This document shows, in pieces, positions 44,076 through 52,336 of a stretch of DNA of 64,000 nt. Under the pieces are notes generated by a model. That model searched no databases. It was not told the origin of the DNA and worked only from the letters and a program-made list of their open reading frames with translations. Position numbers and translations under genes: made by a program. This stretch comes from Dactylosporangium sp040605635 (GTDB taxonomy: Bacteria; Actinomycetota; Actinomycetes; Mycobacteriales; Micromonosporaceae): positions 1 to 64,000 of the forward strand of contig NZ_JBEXDG010000021.1 in the NCBI RefSeq assembly GCF_040605635.1. Reading direction: 5' to 3'. Each line of letters begins with the position of its first letter. Within the stretch, counting starts at the first letter, position 1.

Positions 44076-44638
44076 GGCAGCCACCGGACCGAGTCGGTGA
44101 CCGTCCGCCACGGATCGACGTTGTCCGCGCCGTGCGGCCCGGCGAGCGTGACGGTCAGCAGGTCCGCCGGTGTGTGCCAGAACGAGTACCGTTCGACGTC
44201 GTCGTTGACGACCTTGCCGGTGACCGGGTCGGGTGCGGCGTCGGCGCGGTATGTGACGAGCAGCACCGGACCGGCGGTGCGCTGCACCTCGGAGACCTTG
44301 CCCGGGGTGAACCCGGTGGTGGTCCCGCGCAGCGCGGTCAGATCGGCCTGGCCGGCCGCGGCGTCGGGTGCCGTGGCGCGGGTGCCGAGGCTGACGGTGA
44401 TCGTGTTGAGTTTGTCGGTGAACGTGCTGGTGCCGCCGGACTCCGCGCGGGACCACCCCTCAGGCACCTTGATCGAGTACCGGTCGCCCGGCGGCCGGTA
44501 CTCGACGAACGCCTGGTTGTCCGGGATGTCCCCGGCGCCTCCCTGGTCCGGTGCACTGGTGCGGCCGCAGCCGGACAGTGCCAGACCGGCCACGACGGTG
44601 ACCGCCACGAGCATGCCGATGGTTCGCATGACCGGCAC
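44072..44638 (-). CDS. Lipoprotein, first gene of the ABC operon
   Basis: A 188-residue precursor with lipobox LALSGC (Cys about residue 24). The mature part contains a PsbP/LpqN-like pattern: YRPPGDRYSIKVPEGWSRAE, TFTDKLNTITVSLG and VERYSFWHTPADLLTVTLAG. Such lipoproteins beside ABC exporters may bind the substrate or act as accessory factors. It diverges from the PAF-acetylhydrolase-like gene at 44724; the region between them contains the TAGTAC palindrome. Confidence 0.85.
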   Translation of the reverse strand: MPVMRTIGMLVAVTVVAGLALSGCGRTSAPDQGGAGDIPDNQAFVEYRPPGDRYSIKVPEGWSRAESGGTSTFTDKLNTITVSLGTRATAPDAAAGQADLTALRGTTTGFTPGKVSEVQRTAGPVLLVTYRADAAPDPVTGKVVNDDVERYSFWHTPADLLTVTLAGPHGADNVDPWRTVTDSVRWLP

Positions 44639-44691
44639 CGTAGGCGCGGCCGGCTGAAGGCACGCTGAACGTGGGCAGGCCCGCTGTCAGC

Positions 44692-44710
44692 TAGTACACA
44701 CTGCGTACTA
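44692..44710. promoter_or_regulatory. Palindrome TAGTAC-N7-GTACTA, probable PadR operator
   Basis: Perfect 6-base arms (44692-44697 and 44705-44710) in the 85-base region between the divergent ABC operon and the hydrolase gene. The same element with the same 7-base spacer lies upstream of the padR-type gene at 61289-61307. It is 13 bases from the hydrolase start codon, a repressor-like position. Confidence 0.6.
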
Positions 44711-44723
44711 CGGGATATGTACC

Positions 44724-45938
44724 ATGCGGGACATGCGTCGTTCGTTGAGGATCTTCGTCGCGCTCGTGCTCGGCGTCGTGGCGGGAACCGGCGCCTACGT
44801 CGGCTACGCCGCGATCCGCAGCGGCCAGGATCTGACGTTGCCGGCGCCGGCGGGTCCGCACCCGGTCGGCCGGACGATCCTCGAGTGGACGGACCAGGAC
44901 CGCACCGACCCACTCGCACCCACCCCCGGCGCACCGCGCACCCTGTCGGTCTGGCTCTGGTACCCGGCCGCACCGGCACCCGGCGCCGGGCCCGCGCCGT
45001 ACGCTCCGGGCGCCTGGTCGCAGCTGCATCCCGGCGGCCTGCCCGGCCTCGCGGAGACCGGCTTCGACCACGTCCACGGCCACGCGTTCGACGGCGCTCC
45101 GGTCGCGGCCGGCCGGTTCCCGGTCGTCGTCCTCGAACCTGGGCTCGGCTTCTCCGCACCGCAGTACAGCACCCTCGCCGAGGACCTGGCCAGCCACGGC
45201 TTCCTGATCGCCGGCGTGACACCCACCTACACCGCCAACCTGACCGTCCTACATGGACAGCCGGTGCACGCCTCCGAACGCGGCAACCCCGCCGGTTTCG
45301 ACGCCGCCGACCTGCACACCGGGCAGGCACAGGCCGACGGCGACCGTCTGGTGGGCGTCCTCGCCGCCGACGCCCGGTTCGCGGCCGCCCGCGCCGCGGC
45401 GCTCGATGCCGGCGGGCCCTTCGCCGGCCACGTCGACGCCACGACGATCGCCTACGTGGGCCACTCGTTCGGCGGTGCCGCGGCACTGGAGGCCTGCCGC
45501 ACCGACGACCGGTGCGCGGGCGCCGCCGACGTGGACGGCACCCAGTACGGCGAGGTCGTCCGCACCGGGCTGAGCAAACCGATGATGCTCCTCGGCAGTG
45601 AGGACTCCTGCGTCACCGGCACGTGCCCGACCCCCGGGACCGACCTGGACACAGCCCGGGCACTCCTGGACGCCGACACCGCACCGGCGTGGTGCTACCA
45701 GATCCGCGGGGCGCGGCACTTCAACTTCAGTGATCTCGGCGTCCTCTACCTCGCCGCGCCGCTGCGAGCGCTACTCGCCCTCGGTCCTGTCGACGGCCGA
45801 AGCGCTCTCGCGATCACCGGCGCCTACCTCGCCGCGTTCCTCGGCCTCACGCTGCGCGCCGAGCCGCAGCCGCTCCTGACGGCCGCGACCGGCCCGTACC
45901 CGGAGGTCGTGACCAACCGGACACCCGGACGATGCTGA
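44724..45938 (+). CDS. Exported alpha/beta hydrolase, PAF-acetylhydrolase-like
   Basis: A 404-residue protein with an N-terminal membrane anchor/signal (RIFVALVLGVVAGTGAYVGY). The hydrolase domain shows VSVWLWYPAA-like LSVWLWYPAAPAP, VVVLEPGLGFSAPQYSTLAE, nucleophile elbow YVGHSFGGAAA, and a late His in GARHFNFSD, as in bacterial PAF-acetylhydrolase/platelet-activating-factor-like lipases. Probably acts on a lipid or ester outside the membrane. It shares a control region with the divergent ABC/lipoprotein operon. Confidence 0.85.
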   Translation: MRDMRRSLRIFVALVLGVVAGTGAYVGYAAIRSGQDLTLPAPAGPHPVGRTILEWTDQDRTDPLAPTPGAPRTLSVWLWYPAAPAPGAGPAPYAPGAWSQLHPGGLPGLAETGFDHVHGHAFDGAPVAAGRFPVVVLEPGLGFSAPQYSTLAEDLASHGFLIAGVTPTYTANLTVLHGQPVHASERGNPAGFDAADLHTGQAQADGDRLVGVLAADARFAAARAAALDAGGPFAGHVDATTIAYVGHSFGGAAALEACRTDDRCAGAADVDGTQYGEVVRTGLSKPMMLLGSEDSCVTGTCPTPGTDLDTARALLDADTAPAWCYQIRGARHFNFSDLGVLYLAAPLRALLALGPVDGRSALAITGAYLAAFLGLTLRAEPQPLLTAATGPYPEVVTNRTPGRC

Positions 45939-45947
45939 AAACCCGGA

Positions 45948-45973
45948 GGCTGCTGCGGGCGCCCGCAGCAGCC
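45948..45973. terminator. Perfect 26-base palindrome, bidirectional terminator
   Basis: Arms GGCTGCTGCGGGC (45948-45960) and GCCCGCAGCAGCC (45961-45973) are exact complements with no spacer; CCC/GGG flanks can extend the stem. It sits between the convergent hydrolase (stop 45938) and PepSY-like gene (stop 45982), serving both. Confidence 0.75.
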
Positions 45974-45981
45974 GGGAAGCT

Positions 45982-46605
45982 CTACCTGCCCGCGTGGGTA
46001 TTCTGCGTGAAGGTGGCAAGGTCGGCGCTGACGTCGTACATGACGTTGGCACCGTCCTTCGTGCCCAGCACGTCGTAGGAGCCATCGGGATCCTTGCGGA
46101 CACTGGTCACCGTGACCGTGGAGTTCTTGGCCTTCATCGCGGCGGTCACCTTCGCCGCCTCGTCGCCGGTGACAGCGGTGTCGTTCGAGCCACCCCCGCC
46201 GTGACCCCCCTTGCCGCCCCCGCCGTGCCCGCCGCGTCCGGCGTTGAGGGTGAAGGTCTTCAGGTCGGCGCTGACGTCGTACATGACGCTGGCGCCGTCC
46301 TTCGTGCCCAGCACGTCGTAGGAGCCGTCAGGATCCTTGCGGACACTGGTCACCGTGACCGTCGAGTCCTTCGCCCTCATCGCGGCCGTCACCTTCGCGA
46401 GCTCGTCGCCGGTCACGGCGGTGTCGGACGAGCCGCCCTTGGCGCCGTTGCCCGAGCCCGCGGCGGTGCTGGACGAGGCGCCCGGTGACGGGGAGGCGGT
46501 CTCGGCGCTGGCCAACGACGCGGCCCCGAAGATCATGATGCCGGTCGCCGTCAGGCCCGCCGCTGCCAGACCGATCCGCTTGATGTGCTTCGTCGACATG
46601 CTCAT
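45982..46605 (-). CDS. Secreted PepSY-like protein with an internal 81-residue duplication
   Basis: A 207-residue exported protein: signal peptide (IGLAAAGLTATGIMIFGAAS, cleavage near ASA), a Ser/Gly-rich linker, then two nearly identical modules. Each reads DTAVTGDE-AKVTAAM followed by VTVTSVRKDPDGSYDVLGTK and VMYDVSADL, the pattern of actinobacterial PepSY-like domains. The modules are separated by a Gly/His-rich linker (GRGGHGGGGKGGHGGGGS) that could bind metal. The repeats are also nearly identical at DNA level with a 243-base offset, so the duplication is recent. Function unknown. Confidence 0.82.
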   Translation of the reverse strand: MSMSTKHIKRIGLAAAGLTATGIMIFGAASLASAETASPSPGASSSTAAGSGNGAKGGSSDTAVTGDELAKVTAAMRAKDSTVTVTSVRKDPDGSYDVLGTKDGASVMYDVSADLKTFTLNAGRGGHGGGGKGGHGGGGSNDTAVTGDEAAKVTAAMKAKNSTVTVTSVRKDPDGSYDVLGTKDGANVMYDVSADLATFTQNTHAGR

Positions 46606-46689
46606 CGCTCCTGTTACCCCCCGGCGCAGGCCCTCTGCCTGCGCTTTCGTGATTCACAGCGTCCGGAGCGAACCTGGGTGAATGCTGTC

Positions 46690-46724
46690 AAGAACCTGCC
46701 GTGCACCTGGCACCCCAGGTTCTT
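46690..46724. promoter_or_regulatory. Inverted repeat AAGAACCTG-N17-CAGGTTCTT
   Basis: Perfect 9-base arms at 46690-46698 and 46716-46724, 85-120 bases upstream of the PepSY-like gene (start 46605). It could be an operator for this gene. It is the only structured element in the 312-base gap 46606-46917. Confidence 0.45.
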
Positions 46725-46917
46725 AGACGGCGCTTACGACAGCTCTTAGCAAACCCTTATGCACCACGTCAGGCTCGAACAGGTCGGCGCCGGCGAACCG
46801 GACGCCATAATCCTCGACGTGCGGAATGCCCACCATCCTTCGGACCCTAACGGAATGGTCGACGCGCACAGGTGGATTGTCTGGTCGGCTTGCCAACGGA
46901 ACAGCCGATCAGCTGGG

Positions 46918-49143
46918 TTACGTGGTGAGTCGGTGGGTGAGCGCGGTATGCCGCCGACCTGCCCCGACGGTCCGTACCGCAGCGGCGAGGGCACGAGGGG
47001 AGCCGACGAGGACGACGAGCTGCTTGGCGCGGGTGACGGCGGTGTAGAGCAGGTTGCGTTGCAGCATCATCCACGCGCTGGTCGTCAGGGGGATGACCAC
47101 GGCCGGGTATTCGGAGCCCTGGGAGCGGTGGATGGTCATGGCGTAGGCGTGGGCGAGTTCGTCGAGTTCGTCGAAGTCGTAGTCGATGGACTCGTCCTCG
47201 TCTGTGCGCACGGTCAGGGTCTGCTCGGTGGTGGAGAGGGCGGTGATGACGCCGAGGGTGCCGTTGAACACCCCGGCCTGCCCTTTGTCGTAGTTGTTGC
47301 GGATCTGGGTGATCTTGTCCCCGATGCGGAACACCCGGCCGCCGGATCGTCGTTCCGGCAGGCCGTCCCGCGCGGGGGTGAGCCGCTGCTGCAGCAGGCC
47401 GTTCAACGCGCCGGCGCCGGCGGGGCCGCGGTGCATCGGGGCGAGGACCTGGATGTCGCGGCGCGGGTCGAGACCGAACTTCGCCGGGATGCGGGTGTAC
47501 GCCACGTCGACGGTCAGCGCGGCGGCCTCGTCGGTGTCCTCACACGCGAACAGGAAGAAGTCGGTCATCCCCTGCAGCTGCGGTGGCCTGCCGGCGTTGA
47601 TGCGGTGCGCGTTGACCACGACCCCGGACTTGGCGGCCTGCCGGAACACCTGCGTGAGCCGGACCTGTGGCACGTTGTCGGCGGCGAGGACGTCGCGGAG
47701 GACCTCCCCGGCGCCGACGGACGGCAGCTGGTCGACGTCCCCGACCAGGAGGACGTGCGCGCCGGGCGGGACGGCCTTGATGAGCTTGTTCGCGAGGATC
47801 AGGTCGAGCATGGAGGCTTCGTCGACGACGAGGAGGTCGACGTCGAGGGGGTTGTCCCGGTCGAAGGTGGCGTCGCCGCCGGGGCGTAGCTGCAGCAGCC
47901 GGTGCACCGTCCCGGCCGGGTGGCCGGTGAGCTCGGCGAGGCGTTTCGCGGCCCGGCCGGTCGGCGCGACCAGGGTGACTTTTGCCTTCTTCGCGGCGGC
48001 GAGGGTGACGATGGAGCGGACGGTGAAGCTCTTGCCGCAGCCGGGGCCGCCGGTGAGCACGGCGACCTTCGACGTCAGCGCGAGGCGCACCGCCTGTTCC
48101 TGCTCCGGTGCGAGGGTGGCGCCGGTGCGGGTGTGCAGCCAGGTCAATGCCTTGGGCCAGTCGACGTCGGCGAAGTGCGGCATCCGGTCGGCCCGCTCCC
48201 GCAGCAACCGGTTGAGGGCTCCGGCCAGGGCTGTCTCGGCCCGGTGGAACGGCACCAGGTACACGGCGGTCACCGGCCCGTCCGGTCCAGGCAGCTGTTC
48301 GCGAACCACGCCCTCGTCGGCGGCGAGGGTGTCCAGGCAGGTGCCGACGAGCGCGGCAGGGACGTCGAGGATCTTTGCCGCGTCGGTGATCAGGTTCGCC
48401 TGGGGTAGGTAGCAGTGCCCGGAGTCGGTGGCCTCGGACAGCGTGTACTGCAGGCCGGCTTTGACCCGTTCCGGGCTGTCGTGCGGGATGCCGACCGCTT
48501 GCGCGATCGTATCGGCGGTCTTGAACCCGATGCCCCAAACGTCCGCTGCGAGCCGGTACGGCTCGTTCTTCACCACCGAGATCGATGCGTCGGTGTACTG
48601 CTTGAAGATCCGCACTGCGAGGGACGTCGACACCCCGACACCCTGCAGGAAGACCATCACCTCCTTGATCGCCTTCTGTTCCTCCCAGGCAGCGGTGATC
48701 TTCGCGGTGCGTTTCGGACCCAGGCCGGGGACCTCGATCAACCGGCCCGGTTCTTCCTCGATGACCCGCAGCGTGTCCAGACCGAAGTGGCCGACGATCC
48801 GTTCGGCGAACACCGGCCCGATACCTTTGACGAGGCCGGAACCGAGATAGCGTTGGATGCCCTGGATCGTGGCCGGCAGCACGGTGGTGTAGGACTCGAC
48901 CTCGAACTGCCGACCGAACTTCGGATGACTCGACCACCGCCCGACCAGCCGCAGACTCTCCCCGGGCTGCGCGCCGAGCAGCGCCCCGACCACGGTCAGC
49001 AGCTCATCGCCGCCACGGCTGGTCGCCACCCGGGCGACCGTGTAGCCGGTGTCCTCATTGACGTAGGTCAGCCGCTCCAGCACCGCCTCGAGGACGGCAC
49101 CCTGCGGACGGGTCGAGGCGGCGGTCGCGGTCACGGCGACCAT
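46918..49143 (-). CDS. recD2: SF1B DNA helicase, RecD2/TraA type
   Basis: A 741-residue 5'-3' helicase of the RecD2 class. An N-terminal OB-like region (residues about 18-90) and tandem helix-hairpin-helix motifs (GLVKGIGPVFAERIVGHFG about 103-121, IEVPGLGPKRTAKI about 136-150) precede the helicase core with Walker A GGPGCGKSFT (365-373), LLVVDEASMLD (motif II), VGDVDQLPSVGAG (motif III) and the UvrD-like C-terminal AYAMTIHRSQGSEYPAVVI and LLYTAVTRAKQLVVLVG motifs. It is RecBC-independent and thought to act in repair. GTG/ATG start 49143. A single gene. Confidence 0.95.
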   Translation of the reverse strand: MVAVTATAASTRPQGAVLEAVLERLTYVNEDTGYTVARVATSRGGDELLTVVGALLGAQPGESLRLVGRWSSHPKFGRQFEVESYTTVLPATIQGIQRYLGSGLVKGIGPVFAERIVGHFGLDTLRVIEEEPGRLIEVPGLGPKRTAKITAAWEEQKAIKEVMVFLQGVGVSTSLAVRIFKQYTDASISVVKNEPYRLAADVWGIGFKTADTIAQAVGIPHDSPERVKAGLQYTLSEATDSGHCYLPQANLITDAAKILDVPAALVGTCLDTLAADEGVVREQLPGPDGPVTAVYLVPFHRAETALAGALNRLLRERADRMPHFADVDWPKALTWLHTRTGATLAPEQEQAVRLALTSKVAVLTGGPGCGKSFTVRSIVTLAAAKKAKVTLVAPTGRAAKRLAELTGHPAGTVHRLLQLRPGGDATFDRDNPLDVDLLVVDEASMLDLILANKLIKAVPPGAHVLLVGDVDQLPSVGAGEVLRDVLAADNVPQVRLTQVFRQAAKSGVVVNAHRINAGRPPQLQGMTDFFLFACEDTDEAAALTVDVAYTRIPAKFGLDPRRDIQVLAPMHRGPAGAGALNGLLQQRLTPARDGLPERRSGGRVFRIGDKITQIRNNYDKGQAGVFNGTLGVITALSTTEQTLTVRTDEDESIDYDFDELDELAHAYAMTIHRSQGSEYPAVVIPLTTSAWMMLQRNLLYTAVTRAKQLVVLVGSPRALAAAVRTVGAGRRHTALTHRLTT

Positions 49144-49527
49144 CCTGCCCGCTCACCCACCCCACCCGCCAGCCCACCCAGTCCGCCGGTGCCGGCCGCG
49201 CGGATACCAAAGTTGATCTTGCCGTAGGAGCAGAACCATCCGGACGGGCAGTCCGCACCGGCAAGGCTCGTGGCGGGGCGGGCGACGGTGACGACGAATC
49301 TGCCGACGCTCTAACTGATGTCGGACGGTCCGGTCTGGACGCCGCCTGCGACAGAACCGGAATCCGTGACCGGTAGCGGCCGTGCTGCGGTCAGGCTGCC
49401 ATCCGGCGCGGGTGACGCGGCCGGCGGGCGGGCCGGGAACCCTTGACTGGTACGTGCAACCGTCTGGTGTCATGCGCCGTCGAAGGTGTCGCGGTGTGTG
49501 GCCGGACCCGTCGACACAGGGGTGTCC

Positions 49528-50028
49528 ATGACCAGTTCCACCGCCCAACGTGGCCGGACAGAGACCAGCGAGCGGGAAGGCGAAGAAGGTCCGCTGCATC
49601 CGTTGCTTCTCGCCGCGTTGATGGCGCGCCGCGAGGACCGTGGCGACAGCATCATCGAACACCCGCTGCTGCTCGCCGCGCTGGCCCAGCGCCGCCGTGA
49701 CGACGAAAGCGAGGGCGGCATCGAACACCCGCTGCTGCTCGCGATGCTCGCCCGGCGCCGCCGCGACGACGAAAGCGAAGGCGGCATCGAACACCCGCTG
49801 CTGCTCGCCATGCTCGCCCGGCGCCGCCGCGACGACGACGCCGAGGGTGGCATCTTCGAACATCCGCTGCTGCTCGCCGCGCTGGCCCGCCGTGGCCGCG
49901 ACGACGACAGCGAGGGCGGTATCGAACACCCGCTGCTGCTCGCCATGCTTGCCGGCCGCCGCAAGCGGCGGGGCGAGAACCTCGTCGAACACCCGCTGCT
50001 GCTCGCGGCCATGCTGTCCCGCCGGTAG
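49528..50028 (+). CDS. Seven-fold HPLLLA-repeat protein, unrecognised family
   Basis: A 166-residue protein from ATG 49528 (MTSSTAQRG); GTG 49522 is an alternative. After an acidic N-terminus of about 22 residues the whole chain is seven units of roughly 21-23 residues, each beginning E/L-H-P-L-L-L-A-A/M-L-A and continuing RRRRDDESEGGI. Each unit would make a short amphipathic helix capped by H-P, joined by a charged linker. Basic (RRRR) and acidic (DDESE) blocks alternate. No signal peptide or enzyme motif. The gene 117 bases downstream also encodes a short LLLAEAIAG-type helical protein. I know of no family with this repeat. Confidence 0.72.
   Translation: MTSSTAQRGRTETSEREGEEGPLHPLLLAALMARREDRGDSIIEHPLLLAALAQRRRDDESEGGIEHPLLLAMLARRRRDDESEGGIEHPLLLAMLARRRRDDDAEGGIFEHPLLLAALARRGRDDDSEGGIEHPLLLAMLAGRRKRRGENLVEHPLLLAAMLSRR
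49594..50022 (+). repeat. Tandem coding repeat (63-69-base units) within the HPLLLA protein
   Basis: The DNA for the unit GAACACCCGCTGCTGCTCGC recurs at about 49658, 49721, 49787, 49856 (one base changed), 49922 and 49985, with a diverged first copy at about 49596. Spacing varies between 63 and 69 bases in whole codons. Several units are nearly identical over their full length, suggesting expansion by unequal recombination. Confidence 0.8.
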
Positions 50029-50144
50029 CCGGCCGGTCGCCGGTCAGCCCCGCGCGACCCGACATCCGAACGCGATCCGCCCTCCGGCCCACATGTCCTT
50101 GAGGGCGGGTCGCGCCATCCGTGCAACTGAAGGAGCCATCTGCC

Positions 50145-50537
50145 GTGGCGGCTGAATCGTCAGCATCCAACGACCCAGGACAGCATCAGCAGGTCGAGGC
50201 GTTGATCGACGAGCTCATCTCGGAGATCCTCAACAGCAGCGACGCCGGGCAGTCCACGAAGTCCGCTGGACGGGGCCGTCCCTCGTCGCCGGCGGGCCTG
50301 TTCGACACCCTCCGCTCCATCATGGCCCGTACCGCCCCCGGCGCATCCATGCTGGAACGGCTGCTGCTCGCCGAAGCGATCGCCGGCATCCTCGCCGACG
50401 CGATCGCACCCGCCCTCGCCGACGCGATCGCGCCCAGGATCATGAAGGCCCTGGAACCGACCGGCGAGGCGGAGGCAAAGCCCACGGCCGCCCGGTCCCA
50501 TCCGACCGAGCGGACCCGCAAAGCCGACGCAAAGTGA
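50145..50537 (+). CDS. Small helical protein, probable partner of the HPLLLA-repeat protein
   Basis: A 130-residue protein from GTG 50145 with RBS AAGGAG 9 bases upstream (preferred over an earlier in-frame ATG at 50121 that overlaps the RBS). A helical N-terminus (QQVEALIDELISEILNSS), a Gly/Ser/Pro linker, then SMLERLLLAEAIAGILADAI and a repeated ALADAIAPRIM helix, ending in a charged tail. The LLLA-type helices echo the upstream repeat protein, and the two genes probably form one unit. No family recognised. Confidence 0.65.
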   Translation: MAAESSASNDPGQHQQVEALIDELISEILNSSDAGQSTKSAGRGRPSSPAGLFDTLRSIMARTAPGASMLERLLLAEAIAGILADAIAPALADAIAPRIMKALEPTGEAEAKPTAARSHPTERTRKADAK

Positions 50538-50842
50538 CAACGAGCAAGGGCGGCGGGCCGGTACCGTGAACTGCTTACCGGCCCGCCGCACAATCAAAGG
50601 TCACGGAGACATGCCCGATCGAGGCGGCGCCGAGCACGAGCAGCCAGATGCGTGCGCTGCCACAGGAGTACAGGCCGAAAATGATCTCGGCCGAGCGCCG
50701 TCATCCTGCCCGGGTGAGGCACCGAGACGGGCCGAGCCGCGACCGTCACTCCCCGTGGGCGAGGCGGCTCGACAGCGACCTGGTGACCGTTACAGGTGGC
50801 ACAGCTGCCCGCACGGACAGCATGCACGGATGAGGAGGACAG

Positions 50843-51229
50843 ATGTCTTCGTATCCGCTGTTCGATGTGTTCCTGACCATGGTGTGGTACTTCGTCTGGT
50901 TCCTGTGGATCTTCCTGGTCGTCACCGTACTCGTCGACGTGTTCCGCAGTCATGACCTCAGCGGGCTGGCAAAGGCGGGCTGGACGATCGTCGTTGTCGT
51001 GCTGCCGTTCGCGGGCGTGCTCATTTATCTGATCGCGCGGGGCGACCGGATGTTCGTGCGCAAGGCCGGCGATCTGCAGGACCGAGAAGCGCAGTTCCGG
51101 GCGTACGTCAGAGATGCAGCCGGCGGCGGGGGAATCGCCGAGGAGCTGACGAAACTCGCCGAGCTACGGCAGCGTGGCGTGATCAACGAGTCCGAGTTCG
51201 AACGCGGCAAGACCAGGATTCTCAGCTGA
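50843..51229 (+). CDS. PLDc_N/SHOCT-domain membrane protein
   Basis: A 128-residue protein with RBS GAGGAGG 5-6 bases before ATG 50843. Two membrane helices (MVWYFVWFLWIFLVVTVLVD and TIVVVVLPFAGVLIYLIARG) form a phospholipase-D-N-terminal (PLDc_N) type module, followed by a C-terminal SHOCT motif (ELTKLAELRQRGVINESEFE). This combination is common in actinomycetes, probably a small membrane scaffold. The 305 bases before it (50538-50842) hold nothing I can support. Confidence 0.85.
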   Translation: MSSYPLFDVFLTMVWYFVWFLWIFLVVTVLVDVFRSHDLSGLAKAGWTIVVVVLPFAGVLIYLIARGDRMFVRKAGDLQDREAQFRAYVRDAAGGGGIAEELTKLAELRQRGVINESEFERGKTRILS

Positions 51230-51460
51230 TCGGCACGATATAGAAGGAACCACCACGAGCGAGATGATCGCAATCGAGTACAGCGACGTCGCCACCGCGA
51301 AGACCGTCCGGTGACGGCGCTGCGCGAGGAGCGCCCCGCTTGAGGTGGTTGCAGACGGTGACGCGGGGTATACCGCACCGTTGGCGATCTCCTGGACGGT
51401 CGTGTCTACCCGGCGGAGGCTGGGCGCAACCCGGCGGAGCTCGACAACCGGTTCTCCACC

Positions 51461-52324
51461 ATGACCGAGGTCCGGCGGGTGACCTGGTCGGCATACGAGG
51501 ACCCGCAGTGGTCTGACCCGGGGCGGTTCCAGCAGGGGATCGCCGGCTCGCTCGAGCTGTTCTTCTGGGCCTGGGTGCCGTTCCAGGATTTCGTGACGGA
51601 AACCACCGGACATCCGGTACCGGTGTACCAGCGCATCGACCAGGCCGGGTTCCAGACCCCGCTCGACGAGCGGGTGCTGGCCGACACCGACACCCTGTTC
51701 GTGTTCGGCCTCGATCACATGGTCACCGGACAGGACGCCGCGCCGGAGGAGGTCGAGGCGTTGCGGAAGTGGACCGAGCGGGAGGGCACCTGCCTGGTGC
51801 TTGGCCCGCACCACGACGTCGGGGCGGGCGACGACCTGGCCGTACGCGATTTGGAGTACCACCACCACGGCGACGCCCTCGTGCCCCGCCAGCAGCGGTT
51901 CGGCCGCTACACCCGGTCACTGATGGAAGGGCTCGACATCCCCGTCGAGAACCGCTACGGGCTGCGCCCGGCAGTGGTCGAGCCGAACCGGATCGCGCCC
52001 CTGTCCATCAGCCGCGACCTGGACACCAAGGGCTGGCTGACCGGGGTGACCAGCTTCAACTTCCACATGCACCTGCCGCACTACGCCGTGACCACCGCCG
52101 ACCCGAACGCCGTACACGTGTTGGGCAGGCAGCCGATCGACCGCTCCCGGCCACATCCGTTCACCGAGGCCGGCAACACCGAGTTCAACATGTTCCTGTG
52201 GCTGCCCCCGACCGGAACCCGGGCCGGTGACGTGCTCATGGCCGACTCGACGATCTTCAGCTCGCTGTTCGGCGGCGACGAGAGCCTGCGCAACTTCTGG
52301 CGCAACATCGTCACGCCGAGATAG
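51461..52324 (+). CDS. Hypothetical protein, DUF4350/ThuA-like features
   Basis: A 287-residue soluble protein. The segment DTDTLFVFGLDHM, then EEVEALRKWTEREGTCLVLG, followed by PHHDVGAGDD, resembles the glutamine-amidotransferase-like fold of ThuA/DUF4350 proteins, where a helix after ALRKW and a PHH-type turn are common, but no catalytic Cys is seen. The C-terminal half (RPHPFTEAGNTEFNMFLWLP) is unrecognised. It precedes the Dyp peroxidase by 12 bases, so the two are likely co-transcribed and functionally linked. Start ATG 51461. Confidence 0.65.
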   Translation: MTEVRRVTWSAYEDPQWSDPGRFQQGIAGSLELFFWAWVPFQDFVTETTGHPVPVYQRIDQAGFQTPLDERVLADTDTLFVFGLDHMVTGQDAAPEEVEALRKWTEREGTCLVLGPHHDVGAGDDLAVRDLEYHHHGDALVPRQQRFGRYTRSLMEGLDIPVENRYGLRPAVVEPNRIAPLSISRDLDTKGWLTGVTSFNFHMHLPHYAVTTADPNAVHVLGRQPIDRSRPHPFTEAGNTEFNMFLWLPPTGTRAGDVLMADSTIFSSLFGGDESLRNFWRNIVTPR

Positions 52325-52336
52325 CCGCGAGCGGGC

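Noticed and set aside
43395..44456. Extended start for the second ABC ATPase
   Set aside because: The first 127 codons are antisense-like and lie within the lipoprotein gene; GTG 44075 gives a normal ATPase.
46726..46836. 37-codon minus-strand frame (MVGIPHVEDYGVRFAGADLF) between the PepSY-like and recD2 genes
   Set aside because: Codon bias is good, but it has no proper RBS and overlaps the inverted repeat region; perhaps a remnant.
51229..51460. Hydrophobic minus-strand stretch (TVFAVATSLYSIAIISLVVV)
   Set aside because: Part of a frame antisense to flanking genes; no start or RBS found.
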